From NCBI RefSeq assembly GCF_021325795.1, contig NZ_JAHPZX010000003.1, positions 434,001-498,000 of the forward strand: 64,000 nucleotides of DNA, written 5' to 3'. Positions within the stretch are counted from its first letter, which is position 1, and the number at the start of each line of letters is the position of its first letter. A program made the translations under genes and the position numbers. The DNA comes from Bordetella sp. LUAb4 (GTDB lineage Bacteria; Pseudomonadota; Gammaproteobacteria; Burkholderiales; Burkholderiaceae_B). Shown piece after piece: positions 25,944 through 35,370 of this stretch. Under the pieces are notes generated by a model. The model searched no databases, had not been told where the DNA came from, and worked only from the letters and a program-made list of their open reading frames with translations.

Positions 25944-28900
25944 TCACGGAAACTCGGCCGCTGCTGTCGGTCCTGGCTCACGGGCGACGACGGTGAGGTG
26001 GTTGTACGACGCATGATTGTTCAAGGCGTCGCTCACGACTACCATGACCGCGCCTGCCTCCGTGCCCGCATGCAATGCCGGCGCCGTCGCGATGCCCATG
26101 AAGTTGCTGCGTACGACTGTCGTCTTGTTGTCCGGCGTCATCGACACATAATCCGCATCGGGGTCGTACGGATCGAAGGTGGCGGGTCCGTTGGTAATCC
26201 TGAAAGTCACCAGGTAGTCCGTAACCGGTGCGCCGGCCAGATGATTGTTCTGGATGGTGACTGTCAGTGGTTCGTTGAAGTCCTCGTTTATGGAAGCCTG
26301 TTGATTACCCGAAGCGGGGGCGAGACCGATGAAGGTTCCAGCCCACACCCTCAAGGTGAATGCGCTGACCTGACCGTTGATGTCGTCGTCTTGCGGCTTG
26401 CCGGTGTAGGACGTGGGGTAGGTATAGACCGTCAGTGTCCCGTGATCGTCGTCCGCCGTAGCACCCGCGACGATGGTGGGTGAGGTCGCCACGCCGTTGA
26501 CCACGTGGGTCGTGGTTTTCAATCCGCTTACCCCGGCAAAGGAAGCCGTTGCGGTGCCTGGCACGATTTCCCAATAGACATTCCCCGTGGTGGCCGTCTG
26601 GCCGGCTGTGGTTTTTGCCGAGACGACGAGCGGCAGCAAAAACGAGCCGCCGGGCAACTGGTCCTGTATGTCCCCGCTCTGCGGGTAGGTATAGTTGGGT
26701 GCTGTCGCGGCTTCCAGGACCTCCAGCTGGAACTCCACCGGCTTGACCGCCACGGTGGCGTCCGCGGTAATGATGACGGTACCGGTGGTGTCACCGGCGA
26801 TGATTTGCGGCGAGGTGGCCAGGCCGTTTCTGGTGTACACCATGGCGGCCATGTCGGTGCCCTGGTGACCACTCAGTTCGTCGTAGTCGAAGGTGGCGGA
26901 CCCGTCGATGGTGAACGTCACCAGCAGGTCATTGACGATATTGCCGCTGGGATCGGTGACGAGCACGGTGACCGGCGACTTGAAGGGAAAGCCCTCGAGG
27001 GCCTGATTGTCCGCCGGGTTGCTATCGCCTTGCGCTGTCAGCACCGCATTCTTGTTGCGCCAGACTCTTTGAGTGAACGTCGTGGAACGATCCGAATAGG
27101 GCGTGGTGGCTTTCACCGTGAAGGACCCATAGCTCTCTTTTGCGTTCGAGACGCTCTTTGCCATCAGTGCGTCCGGGGTGACGGCAAAGCCGTCGCTGAC
27201 GTCGGCGCTGGAGATCTGGCTTTGCTGAGTCGTATCCTTGTTAATGAATGCTCCTGATGCGCCACCGGCCACACTGGTGAAGATGACTTCGCCGGTTTGA
27301 GCGGGGCCGTCTTTCGCGAAGGCCAGGACAGACAGCGGAAAGGGGAAGAGCTCGTTGATGTGCTGGTCCTGCAGGTCGCCATTTTCTTTTTGCAGGTCGA
27401 CCGCCGCGTCCGAGGGGATGACTGAAGAGAGGGAAAAATTCTGGCTGTTGGACACTGCCGAACTCGCCGTAACGGAGATCGAGCCGAGCGTATTGGTGGT
27501 GGCGCGTATCCGCGGCGCCGTCGCGTAGCCTCTGTCGTCCGTGGCGACCACCACCGAGGTTGGCGTCCAGCTCAGGAGCGGGACGGTATCTCCCTGGATG
27601 AATTCAGCCGGACCGTTTATCAAGGCGAAGGTGACCCATAAATTGGCCACGGCGGAGTTGTCCTTGCCCAGGACCTTGACCTTGAGCCGCTGATCGAACG
27701 CCAGTCCGGCGGCCTGTTGTTGCTTGTCGCCTTGTTCGATGGTCATGGCCGCGACCCTGTCGCTCCACACGCGCAGCGTGAACGTCGCGATCCTGCCCGA
27801 GGTGTCGTTGCGGGGATCTTGCGTTTGATAAGTGCTGGGATAGGCACAGACATTGCCGACGGCGTAACCGGCTGGTCCACATTGGCTGATGTTGCTGCTC
27901 ATGGCGGGAGCGGTGGCGGTACCCCCTCCATCAGTATCCACCTGGACGACGGCCTCCCGATAGTTGCCGAAGGAGGTGTTGGCCGTTTCTCCCTGTACCG
28001 CATCCGTGTAGATCTTGAACTTCACTTGCCCCGTCGTGGCGGGCAGGTTGGTTTTGGTCTGTACCATGGCGACGAATCTGTCTGGAAACGGATAGCCGTT
28101 AACGGTGTCTTGATGGTCATTGCGCCCTGTGGCGCAGGACCAGGGCGCTGACGCGCCGTCGCCGTCTTTATCGACATGCAAGACGAACAGATACGAGTTC
28201 GGACTGGCCAAATTGCAGCTTGCCGTGACCTTGACGTCGCCAATGCTTTTGCTTTGGATGCGAGGGGCCGTGGCAATGCCGTTCTTGCACCAGACACCCA
28301 CGCTGTTCCTGGACGTTTTCTTTATATACCGCTGGTTGTCACCACTGAAGTCGAACTGGGCCTGATCTGGTGTCAGGATCGAAAACTCCACCAGCATATT
28401 GTTTGTGGCCTCCATGGATCCCTGCGAGTCGGTGATTTTCACCGATAAGGGTATCGAGAACACATCGTTGATCCGCGCCGACTGGCCGTCACCCCGATAA
28501 GCGGTAATCAGGGCTGATTGCCGAGGCCAATAACGATACTCAAAGGTGGTAACCCTACGCTGATCTTCCCGAACGAGAGTGCCTCTATAGTCCCCAGGCA
28601 GCACTTGTACATAGCCTGCCGAGTAGTCTGGCGATTGCGATACGTTGGCGGTTGGAGGAGCGGCGCTGACCACCGCATATTCCATCCATAGCGCATCCGG
28701 GGAGTTCGGGTCTGCACGACGCAATACCAGTTCCGAAGTGGGATAGCTGCAGTCGGAATAGACTGCGCCGGAGGTAGTCGTGGGGGCGAAGGTCACGCTG
28801 CCGCTCCGAGTCTGATTGCCGAAGGTGCTGTCGTACAGTTTGACCTGGAAAACGGGGCCGGTGGATTGCGAATGAGATACCGATGGCGTGTTCACTATGC

Positions 28901-29021
28901 TTGCCGAGCTGCCATTCCAGTCGACCCGAACGGAAGACAGAGAGCTACCGTCGTCGCGCTGGATTACTGCGTCCACGAATGACTCGGAAACGGGGGCGAT
29001 CTTCTCGTCGATTTTTGCCAT
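25944..29021 (-). CDS. Giant Ig-like repeat protein (E), 1025 residues, cap domain missing
   Basis: Head of about 165 residues (SQSPDYSAGYVQVLP, FEYRYWPRQSALITAY) followed by seven Ig-like modules (GDGQSARINDVFSIPLSVKI; NDHQDTVNGYPFPDRFVAMV; GDKQQQAAGLAFDQRLKVKV; GDLQDQHINELFPFPLSVLA; DNQALEGFPFKSPVTVLV; GDIQDQLPGGSFLLPLVVSA; GNQQASINEDFNEPLTVTI). The relatives at 29127, 33598 and 37235 continue with a cap of about 100 residues that ends in IFSN or VFSN. This protein stops after LTVVAREPGPTAAAEFP, so the cap is lost. Its leader holds a strong hairpin (29035-29061). No signal peptide. Confidence 0.8.
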   Translation of the reverse strand: MAKIDEKIAPVSESFVDAVIQRDDGSSLSSVRVDWNGSSASIVNTPSVSHSQSTGPVFQVKLYDSTFGNQTRSGSVTFAPTTTSGAVYSDCSYPTSELVLRRADPNSPDALWMEYAVVSAAPPTANVSQSPDYSAGYVQVLPGDYRGTLVREDQRRVTTFEYRYWPRQSALITAYRGDGQSARINDVFSIPLSVKITDSQGSMEATNNMLVEFSILTPDQAQFDFSGDNQRYIKKTSRNSVGVWCKNGIATAPRIQSKSIGDVKVTASCNLASPNSYLFVLHVDKDGDGASAPWSCATGRNDHQDTVNGYPFPDRFVAMVQTKTNLPATTGQVKFKIYTDAVQGETANTSFGNYREAVVQVDTDGGGTATAPAMSSNISQCGPAGYAVGNVCAYPSTYQTQDPRNDTSGRIATFTLRVWSDRVAAMTIEQGDKQQQAAGLAFDQRLKVKVLGKDNSAVANLWVTFALINGPAEFIQGDTVPLLSWTPTSVVVATDDRGYATAPRIRATTNTLGSISVTASSAVSNSQNFSLSSVIPSDAAVDLQKENGDLQDQHINELFPFPLSVLAFAKDGPAQTGEVIFTSVAGGASGAFINKDTTQQSQISSADVSDGFAVTPDALMAKSVSNAKESYGSFTVKATTPYSDRSTTFTQRVWRNKNAVLTAQGDSNPADNQALEGFPFKSPVTVLVTDPSGNIVNDLLVTFTIDGSATFDYDELSGHQGTDMAAMVYTRNGLATSPQIIAGDTTGTVIITADATVAVKPVEFQLEVLEAATAPNYTYPQSGDIQDQLPGGSFLLPLVVSAKTTAGQTATTGNVYWEIVPGTATASFAGVSGLKTTTHVVNGVATSPTIVAGATADDDHGTLTVYTYPTSYTGKPQDDDINGQVSAFTLRVWAGTFIGLAPASGNQQASINEDFNEPLTVTIQNNHLAGAPVTDYLVTFRITNGPATFDPYDPDADYVSMTPDNKTTVVRSNFMGIATAPALHAGTEAGAVMVVVSDALNNHASYNHLTVVAREPGPTAAAEFP

Positions 29022-29034
29022 GGTTATGCGTTTT

Positions 29035-29061
29035 GCCGCGAGCAGAAAATCCGCTCGCGGC
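29035..29061 (-). terminator. GCCGCGAGC hairpin without T-run, in the leader of gene E
   Basis: Arms GCCGCGAGC (29035-29043) and GCTCGCGGC (29053-29061). It is homologous to the terminators at 37163-37190 and 41743-41772, but on the minus strand it is followed by AAAACG instead of a T-run. It lies 14 nt upstream of the start codon at 29021. It probably allows read-through from gene F and could instead affect translation of E. Confidence 0.55.
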
Positions 29062-29126
29062 TCCGGGGTAAAGCGAGATACGCTTTCGGTTGAAGAGTTC
29101 CTGCTGAAAACCCGATCGCTAAAGAC

Positions 29127-30900
29127 CTAGTTGCTGAAGATCTGCACGGCGACAGGAATGGTTGCGTCAGGATTGGCTTGCTCCTGCGAGGCATACAGTA
29201 AAGCGTTCCCGGCAATGCCCATACCATAGATCTTTACGGTAACCAGGCCGCCGCCGTCGGTTACGTGGCTGGTTGCCGTCTCCGGTGCGGAAGGCGAGAA
29301 GCTGGCCTGACTACGCGAGTCATTTTTCAGCATAAAGGTGATGCTCTTCCCCGCTACCGAGGCGCCCGAGCCGTTGAGCTGCTTGAGCTGGAAGCTCGCA
29401 TTGTTCGAGCTGTTTACAGGGATTGACAAGGTCGTCGTCAGTGCCGTTAGGACGTACACCTTGGGCAACGGGTCGATGACGGTCAGGTCGCTGTATGACG
29501 CGTGATTGCCCAGGGGGTCGCTCACGACTACCGTCACCGTGCCTGCCTCCATGCCCGCCTGCAATGGCGGGGCAGTGGCGATGCCTATGAAGTTGCTGCG
29601 CACGACGGCCGTCTTGTTGTCTGACGTCATGGACACATAATCCGCATTGGGATCATCCGGGTCGAAAGTGGCGGGTCCATTCGTGATTTTGAAAGTCACC
29701 AGGTAGTCCGTGACTGGAGCGCCGGCCAGATGGGTATCCTGGACGGTAACTGTCAGCGGGTCGGCAAAGTCTTCGCCTTTGTTGGCCTTTTGATGATCAG
29801 ACCCGGGAACCAGATGGATGAAGTCTTCTGGCCACACCCTCAAGGTGAATGCGGTGACCTGTTCCTTGATGGTGTCGTTCTTAGGATCCCCGGTGTAGGA
29901 AGTTGGGTAGGCATAGACCGTCAGCGTCCCGTGATCGTCGTCGTACGATTTTCCCGCGACGATGGGGGGCGAGGTCGCCACGCCGTTGGCCACTTTAGTC
30001 GTGGTCTTCAATCCGCTTACTCCGGCGAAGGAAGCCGTGGCCGTGTCCGGCGCGATTTCCCAGTAGACATCGCCCGTGGTGGCCGCTTGTCCGTCGATGG
30101 TTTTCGTCGAGACGACGAGCGGAAAGGCGAAGGATCCGCCAGGCAGCTGGTCCTGTTTGTCCCCGCTCAGCGGGTAGGTGTAGTTGGGTGCCGTCGCGGC
30201 CTCCAGGACCTCCAGCTGGAAGTCCACGGGCTTGACGGCCACGGTGGCGTCCGCGGTGATGGTGACGGTACCCGCCTTGGCGCCGGCGATGATGTCCGGC
30301 GAGGTGGCCAGGCCGTCCCTGGTGTACACCATGGCGGCCATGTCGGTACCTTGATGACCGCTCAAGTCGTCGTAGCGGAAGGTGGCGGACCCGTCGATGG
30401 TGAAGGTCACCAGCAGGTCATTGACGATATTGCCGCTGGGATCGGTGACGCGTACCGTGACCGGCGACTTGAAGGGAAAGCCCTCCAGGGCCTGATTGTC
30501 CGCCGGATTGCCGTCGCCTTGCGCTGTCAGCAATGCATTCTTGTTGCGCCAGACTCGTTGCGAGAACGTCGCCGGAAGCGTCGAATAAGGCGCGGTGGCC
30601 TTGACCGTAAAGGACCCATAGCTCTGTTTTGCATTCGAGACGCTCGTTGCCATCAGTGCGTCCGGGGTAACGGCGGATCCGTCGCTGACGTCGGCGACGG
30701 AGGTCGGTTTTTGCTGATTCGTGCCCTTGGTGATGAATGCCCCCGACGCGCCATCGGCCACGCTGGTGAAGGTGATCTGGCCGCTTTGGGCGGGGCCGTC
30801 TTTCGCGGCGGCCAGGACCGACAACGGAAAGGGGAAGAGTTCGTTGATGTGCTGGTCCTGCTGGTCGCCGTTTTCCTTCTGCAGACCTACCGCCGCGCCC
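29127..30900. repeat. Duplicated body segment of gene F (partner 33598-35370)
   Basis: Side-by-side reading shows long runs of identical sequence, for example GCGAGGCATACAGTAAAGCG near 29188 and 33658. Differences are scattered single bases. The boundary near 30900 is approximate. It is the 3' half of two giant genes, coding modules four to seven and the cap. Confidence 0.75.
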
Positions 30901-32513
30901 TCGGGGATGACCGAAGTCAAGGTAAAACTCTGGGTGTAGGACACCGCCGAATTCGCCGCAACGAAGATTTGGCCGGTCGTGTTGGCCGTGGCGCGTATAT
31001 GTGGCGCCGTGGCGATGCCGTCCGCATCCGTGGCGACCATCACCGAGGTGGGCGTCCAGCTCAGAAGGGAGACATTATCGTACTGGATGAATTCACCCGG
31101 CCCCCCCAAGTCGAAGGTGACCCGTAGATTGGCCACACTGGAGCCGTCCTTGCCCACGACCTTGACCTTGAGCCGCTGGTCGAATGTCAGTCCCGCGGCC
31201 TGTTGTTGCCCGTCGCCCTGCACGGCGCTCATGACCGCGACCCTGCCGCTCCATACGCGCAGCGTGAACTTCGCGATCCTGCCCGAGGTGTCGGTGCGGG
31301 GGTCTTGTGTTCGATAGGTGCTGGGAGAGGCGAAGACATTGCCGACGGCATAACCGGCTGGCCCATACTCGCTGGTCTTGGTGACCATGGCGGGAGCGGT
31401 GGCGGTGCCTCCTCCATCATCGTCCACCTCGACGATGGCCTCCTGGCCGCTGGCGAAAGAGATGTTGGCTGTTTCGTCCTCTACCGGACCCTCGTAGATA
31501 TCAAACTTCACCTTCCCCGTCGTGGCGGGCAGGTGGCTTTTCGTTCCAGCCTCGGCGACGATCCTGTCAGGAAACGGGTTGCCGGCAATGGTGTCTTGAT
31601 GGTCAGCGCGCCCTGTTTCGCAGGACCAAGGCGCCGATTCGGGGTCGCCGTCTTCGTCGACGTGCAGGACGAACATATAGTCGTCTACATAACCGTAAAT
31701 GCAGCTTGCCCAGATCGTGACGTCTCCGGCAGCCTTGCTTTTGATACGAGGAGCCGTTGCGATGCCGTTCTTGCACCAGACGTTCACCCAGGTGCAGGGA
31801 GTGTCGGGATCTCTTCTGACGTACCGCTGGTTGTCTCCACTGAGATCGAACTCGGCCTGGTCCGGCGTGTCGATTCTGAACTCTACCCGCATATTGTGTG
31901 TGGCCTCCATGGATCCCTGAGAGTCGGTGACTTTCACCGACAAGGGCATCGAGAACACATCATTGGTCTTTGCCGACTGGCCGTCGCCCCGATGAGCGCT
32001 GATCCGTGCTGCACGGATAGGCCAGCGACGTACTTCGAAGGTGACCATCCTATCCAGATGTCCTGCATTCCTGTTGTACATATCGTCGGGTACCACATTT
32101 ATATACCCTGACGAATAATCTGGCGAACTCGTTACGTTGGGAGCCGGAGGAACGATTTTGTCTGGCCTGAAGGCGCGCCTTGGATCAAGTTCAGTGGTCT
32201 GGTCAGAAGGATCCCATGTCACTGCCGAAGTCGGCCACGCGAGGTCACCATAGACTTGATCGCCAGCGTTGGCAGGCCAAAACTGGACGTCGCCGCCCAT
32301 GACCTCATTGCCATGGCTGCTTTTATACCGTCTGACCGTGTACCATGAGTTTCCAAAAACATAATGGGAGATCGTTGGAACGGTTGAATACGGATCGCCG
32401 GCTCCGTCCCAGTAGACTCGAACGGAAGACCGCGGAATCAAGTCGTCTTGCTGAGTAATAGTCTCCGCGCTGGACTCGGAAACAGGGTCGATATTCTTGT
32501 CGGATGTTGTCAT
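29127..32513 (-). CDS. Giant Ig-like repeat protein (F), 1128 residues
   Basis: Head (about 1-165) with TSSPDYSSGYINVVPDDMYN, seven Ig-like modules of about 120 residues, and a cap domain (last 100 residues, ending VAVQIFSN). The start ATG at 32513 is preceded by GGAA, as in its relatives; a TTG 15 bp upstream is not needed. From about 29127 to 30900 the DNA is nearly identical to 33598-35370 of gene H, and the module at about 31250-31620 is nearly identical to 35735-36110, while heads differ. One module (about residues 440-560) is distinct. No signal peptide. Probably co-transcribed with G (28 bp upstream). Confidence 0.8.
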   Translation of the reverse strand: MTTSDKNIDPVSESSAETITQQDDLIPRSSVRVYWDGAGDPYSTVPTISHYVFGNSWYTVRRYKSSHGNEVMGGDVQFWPANAGDQVYGDLAWPTSAVTWDPSDQTTELDPRRAFRPDKIVPPAPNVTSSPDYSSGYINVVPDDMYNRNAGHLDRMVTFEVRRWPIRAARISAHRGDGQSAKTNDVFSMPLSVKVTDSQGSMEATHNMRVEFRIDTPDQAEFDLSGDNQRYVRRDPDTPCTWVNVWCKNGIATAPRIKSKAAGDVTIWASCIYGYVDDYMFVLHVDEDGDPESAPWSCETGRADHQDTIAGNPFPDRIVAEAGTKSHLPATTGKVKFDIYEGPVEDETANISFASGQEAIVEVDDDGGGTATAPAMVTKTSEYGPAGYAVGNVFASPSTYRTQDPRTDTSGRIAKFTLRVWSGRVAVMSAVQGDGQQQAAGLTFDQRLKVKVVGKDGSSVANLRVTFDLGGPGEFIQYDNVSLLSWTPTSVMVATDADGIATAPHIRATANTTGQIFVAANSAVSYTQSFTLTSVIPEGAAVGLQKENGDQQDQHINELFPFPLSVLAAAKDGPAQSGQITFTSVADGASGAFITKGTNQQKPTSVADVSDGSAVTPDALMATSVSNAKQSYGSFTVKATAPYSTLPATFSQRVWRNKNALLTAQGDGNPADNQALEGFPFKSPVTVRVTDPSGNIVNDLLVTFTIDGSATFRYDDLSGHQGTDMAAMVYTRDGLATSPDIIAGAKAGTVTITADATVAVKPVDFQLEVLEAATAPNYTYPLSGDKQDQLPGGSFAFPLVVSTKTIDGQAATTGDVYWEIAPDTATASFAGVSGLKTTTKVANGVATSPPIVAGKSYDDDHGTLTVYAYPTSYTGDPKNDTIKEQVTAFTLRVWPEDFIHLVPGSDHQKANKGEDFADPLTVTVQDTHLAGAPVTDYLVTFKITNGPATFDPDDPNADYVSMTSDNKTAVVRSNFIGIATAPPLQAGMEAGTVTVVVSDPLGNHASYSDLTVIDPLPKVYVLTALTTTLSIPVNSSNNASFQLKQLNGSGASVAGKSITFMLKNDSRSQASFSPSAPETATSHVTDGGGLVTVKIYGMGIAGNALLYASQEQANPDATIPVAVQIFSN

Positions 32514-32541
32514 GGCTATGCGTTCCAATTTGAATCGCGCA

Positions 32542-33480
32542 TCAGGTCACATTGGCGGAGAAATACGCCTTGGGGCCGCCGGCCAGCGGCGTTGTCACTT
32601 CGATCTTGCACGCCCCGGGGTTTGCACCCGCCAGCAGAGAGGGCGCGATGGCGTAGCCATCTTCGACGGTGACCGCCGCGACCTTGCCGTTCTTGCTGAT
32701 ACGGCTGTAGCGCGCGGTGTTGCCTGACTCTGAAAAGGTGATATCGCCGCTGATGATGGAGAAGGTGATCACCATGTTCTCCACCGCGCGGGGGGAACCC
32801 GTGCTGTCAACGGCGAGGGCCGTCAGCGGGGCGGGGAAGAAATTGCCGCGATAGACGGACTGCCCGCTCCCGCTCTGAGCGGCCGTAATAGGCGTGGCGC
32901 CGAACCAGGTCCGTACCGCGAACACCGCGCACCTGGCCAGGTCAGTGTCGGCGGTGGGACCCGAGGGCATTGTTCCAGTCTCGTAGGCCAGGAAGTAGCC
33001 GATACCGTAATCGGGCGAGAAGCCGCTTGGACCCGTGGGCTTCTGCATGACGATGCCATAGGCCGTGGCTAGGACGTCGTCGCCGGTGGTGACGAAGCCT
33101 TTGATGGACGATTGGTTAGGCGCGGCGGTCGAGACAAAACCAAACCACTTCTGCTTCCAGACGAACATGACGTCGCCACCGGGGACGGCAGGCTTGCGCC
33201 CCCAGGTCGTGTCCTGGCAGCGCGCGATCAGAGGCGCGACCAACTGGCCAGGCAGCACATCCTTGACCTCTGGATGGTCGTCGGAGAACTCGTCCCAATG
33301 TATGCGCGTCGCGATATTTTTCGACGCGGCATCGCGCTGCTCCTTGCCCGCTTGATCTGGCGATGCCTGCGAGGGATTTCGAGCTTGGGCGAAGTGCTGC
33401 GTCAGCGTCATCCGCCGTGGACGATCGCCCAGCGCATTGGTGCTGGATGCTTGCATCTGGACATCGGTTTTGTCGTTCAT
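32542..33480 (-). CDS. Short head-plus-one-module Ig-like protein (G), 312 residues
   Basis: The start at 33480 (MNDKTDVQMQASSTNA) has AGGAA 8 nt upstream; an in-frame ATG 33 bp earlier lacks a site. The head includes IHWDEFSDDHPEVKDVLPGQ, GFSPDYGIGYFLAYETG and AVFAVRTWF, then one kind-b module (GSGQSVYRGNFF through GYAIAPSLLAGANPG). It closely resembles the protein at 40639-41580. The N-terminal 65 residues are polar and Ser/Gln/Arg-rich, with no Sec signal. The upstream region keeps a degenerate form of the shared promoter (GGAAAAAATGG without the TTAC repeats), so it probably depends on read-through from H. Confidence 0.72.
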   Translation of the reverse strand: MNDKTDVQMQASSTNALGDRPRRMTLTQHFAQARNPSQASPDQAGKEQRDAASKNIATRIHWDEFSDDHPEVKDVLPGQLVAPLIARCQDTTWGRKPAVPGGDVMFVWKQKWFGFVSTAAPNQSSIKGFVTTGDDVLATAYGIVMQKPTGPSGFSPDYGIGYFLAYETGTMPSGPTADTDLARCAVFAVRTWFGATPITAAQSGSGQSVYRGNFFPAPLTALAVDSTGSPRAVENMVITFSIISGDITFSESGNTARYSRISKNGKVAAVTVEDGYAIAPSLLAGANPGACKIEVTTPLAGGPKAYFSANVT

Positions 33481-33549
33481 GAGTTTCTGTTCCTTGTCGA
33501 AATCCCGTGGCATCAGGTCCCATTTTTTCCTGGGGCCGAGGGAGGGAGC

Positions 33550-33575
33550 GCACGCAGAAGAATCTGCTTGCGCTT
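33550..33575 (-). terminator. Degenerate copy of the repeated hairpin, after gene H
   Basis: GCGCACGCAGA (33550-33560) and TCTGCTTGCGC (33565-33575) pair at 10 of 11 positions. It occupies the same place behind gene H as the intact hairpin behind gene I, and the flanking TTCGTGGTAAAGCGGGG matches the flank of the other copies. There is no T-run on the minus strand, so read-through into gene G is likely. Confidence 0.5.
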
Positions 33576-33597
33576 CGTGGTAAAGCGGGGCGACCTC

Positions 33598-35370
33598 TTA
33601 GTTGCTGAAGACCTGAACCGCGACAGGAATGGTTGGGTCAGGGTTGGCTTGCTCCTGCGAGGCATACAGTAAAGCGTTCCCGGGGATGTCCATTCCCCAG
33701 ATCTTTACGGTAACCAGGCCGCCGCCATCGGTTACGTGGCTGGTCTCGGTCTCGAGTGCGGCAGGCGAGAAGCTGGCCTGACTACGCGTGTCATTTTTCA
33801 GCGTAAAGGTGATGTTCTTCCCCGCTACCGAGGCGCCCGAGCCATTGAGCTGCTTGAGCTGGAAGCTCGCATTGTTCGAGCTGTTTACAGGGATTGACAA
33901 GGTCGTCGTCAGTGCCGTTAGGATGTACACCTTGGGCAACGGGTCGATGACGGTCAGGTCGCTGTATGACGCGTGATTGCTCAGGGGGTCGCTCACGACT
34001 ACCGTCACCGTGCCTGCCTCCATGCCCGCCTGCAATGTCGGGGCAGTGGCGATGCCAATGAAGTTGCTGCGCACGACGGCCGTCTTATTGTCTGACGTCA
34101 TGGACACATAATCCGCATTGGGGTCGTCCGGGTCGAAGGTGGCGGGTCCATTCGTGATTTTGAAAGTCACCAGGTAGTCCGTGACCGGTGCGCCGGCCAG
34201 ATGGGTATCCTGGACGGTAACTGTCAGCGGGTCGGCAAAGTCTTCGCCTTTATTCGCCTTTTGATGATCAGACCCGGGAACCAGATGGATGAAGTCTTCT
34301 GGCCACACCCTCAAGGTGAATGCGGTGACCTGTTCCTTGATGGTGTCGTTCTTAGGATCCCCGGTGTAGGAGGTGGGGTAGGCATAGACCGTCAGCGTCC
34401 CGTGATCGTCGTCGTATGATTTTCCCGCGACGATGGGGGGTGAGGTCGCCACGCCGTTGACCACTTTGGTCGTGGTCTTCAATCCGCTTACCCCGGCGAA
34501 GGATGCCGTGGCCGTGTCCGGCGCGATTTCCCAATAGACGTCGCCCGTGGTGGCCGCTTGGCCGTCGATGGTTTTCGTCGAGACGACGAGCGGAAAGGCG
34601 AAGGATCCGCCTGGCAGCTGGTCCTGTTTGTCCCCGCTGAGCGGGTAGGTGAAGTTGGGTGCCGTCGCGGCCTCCAGGACCTCCAGCTGGAACTCCACCG
34701 GCTTGACGGCCACGGTGGCGTCCGCGGTGATGGTGACGGTGCCTGCCTTGGCGCCGGCGATGATGTCCGGCGAGGTGGCCAGGCCGTCCCTGGTATACAC
34801 CATGGCGGCCATGTCGGTACCCTGATGACCGCTCAAGTCGTCGTAGCGGAAGGTGGCGGACCCATCGATGGTGAACGTCACCAGCAGGTCATTGACGATA
34901 TTGCCGCTGGGATCGGTGACGCGTACCGTGACTGGCGACTTGAAGGGAAAGCCCTCCAGGGCTTGATTGTCCGCCGGATTGCCGTCGCCTTGCGGCGTCA
35001 GCACCGCATTCTTGTTGCGCCAGACTCTTTGCGAGAACGTCGTCGGAAGCGTGGAATAAGGCGCGGTGGCCTTGACCGTGAAGGACCCATAGCTTTGTTT
35101 TGCATTCGAGACGCTTATTGCCATCAGTGCGTCCGGGGTAACGGCGGATCCGTCGCTGACGTTGGCGACGGAGGTCGGGCTTTGCTGACTCGTGCCCTTG
35201 GCAATGAATGCCCCCGACGCGCCATCAGCCACACTGGTGAAGGTGATCTGGCCGGTTTGGGCGGGGCCGTCTTTCGCAGAGGCCAGGACCGACAACGGAA
35301 ACGGGAAGAGTTCGTTGATGTGCTGGTCCTGCTGGTCGCCGTTTTCTTTCTGCAGGCCGACCGCCGCGCC
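33598..35370. repeat. Duplicated body segment of gene H (partner 29127-30900)
   Basis: Nearly identical to the matching part of gene F. The two copies lie in direct orientation about 4.5 kb apart, so recombination between them would delete or duplicate genes G and part of F/H. Boundaries are approximate. Confidence 0.75.
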
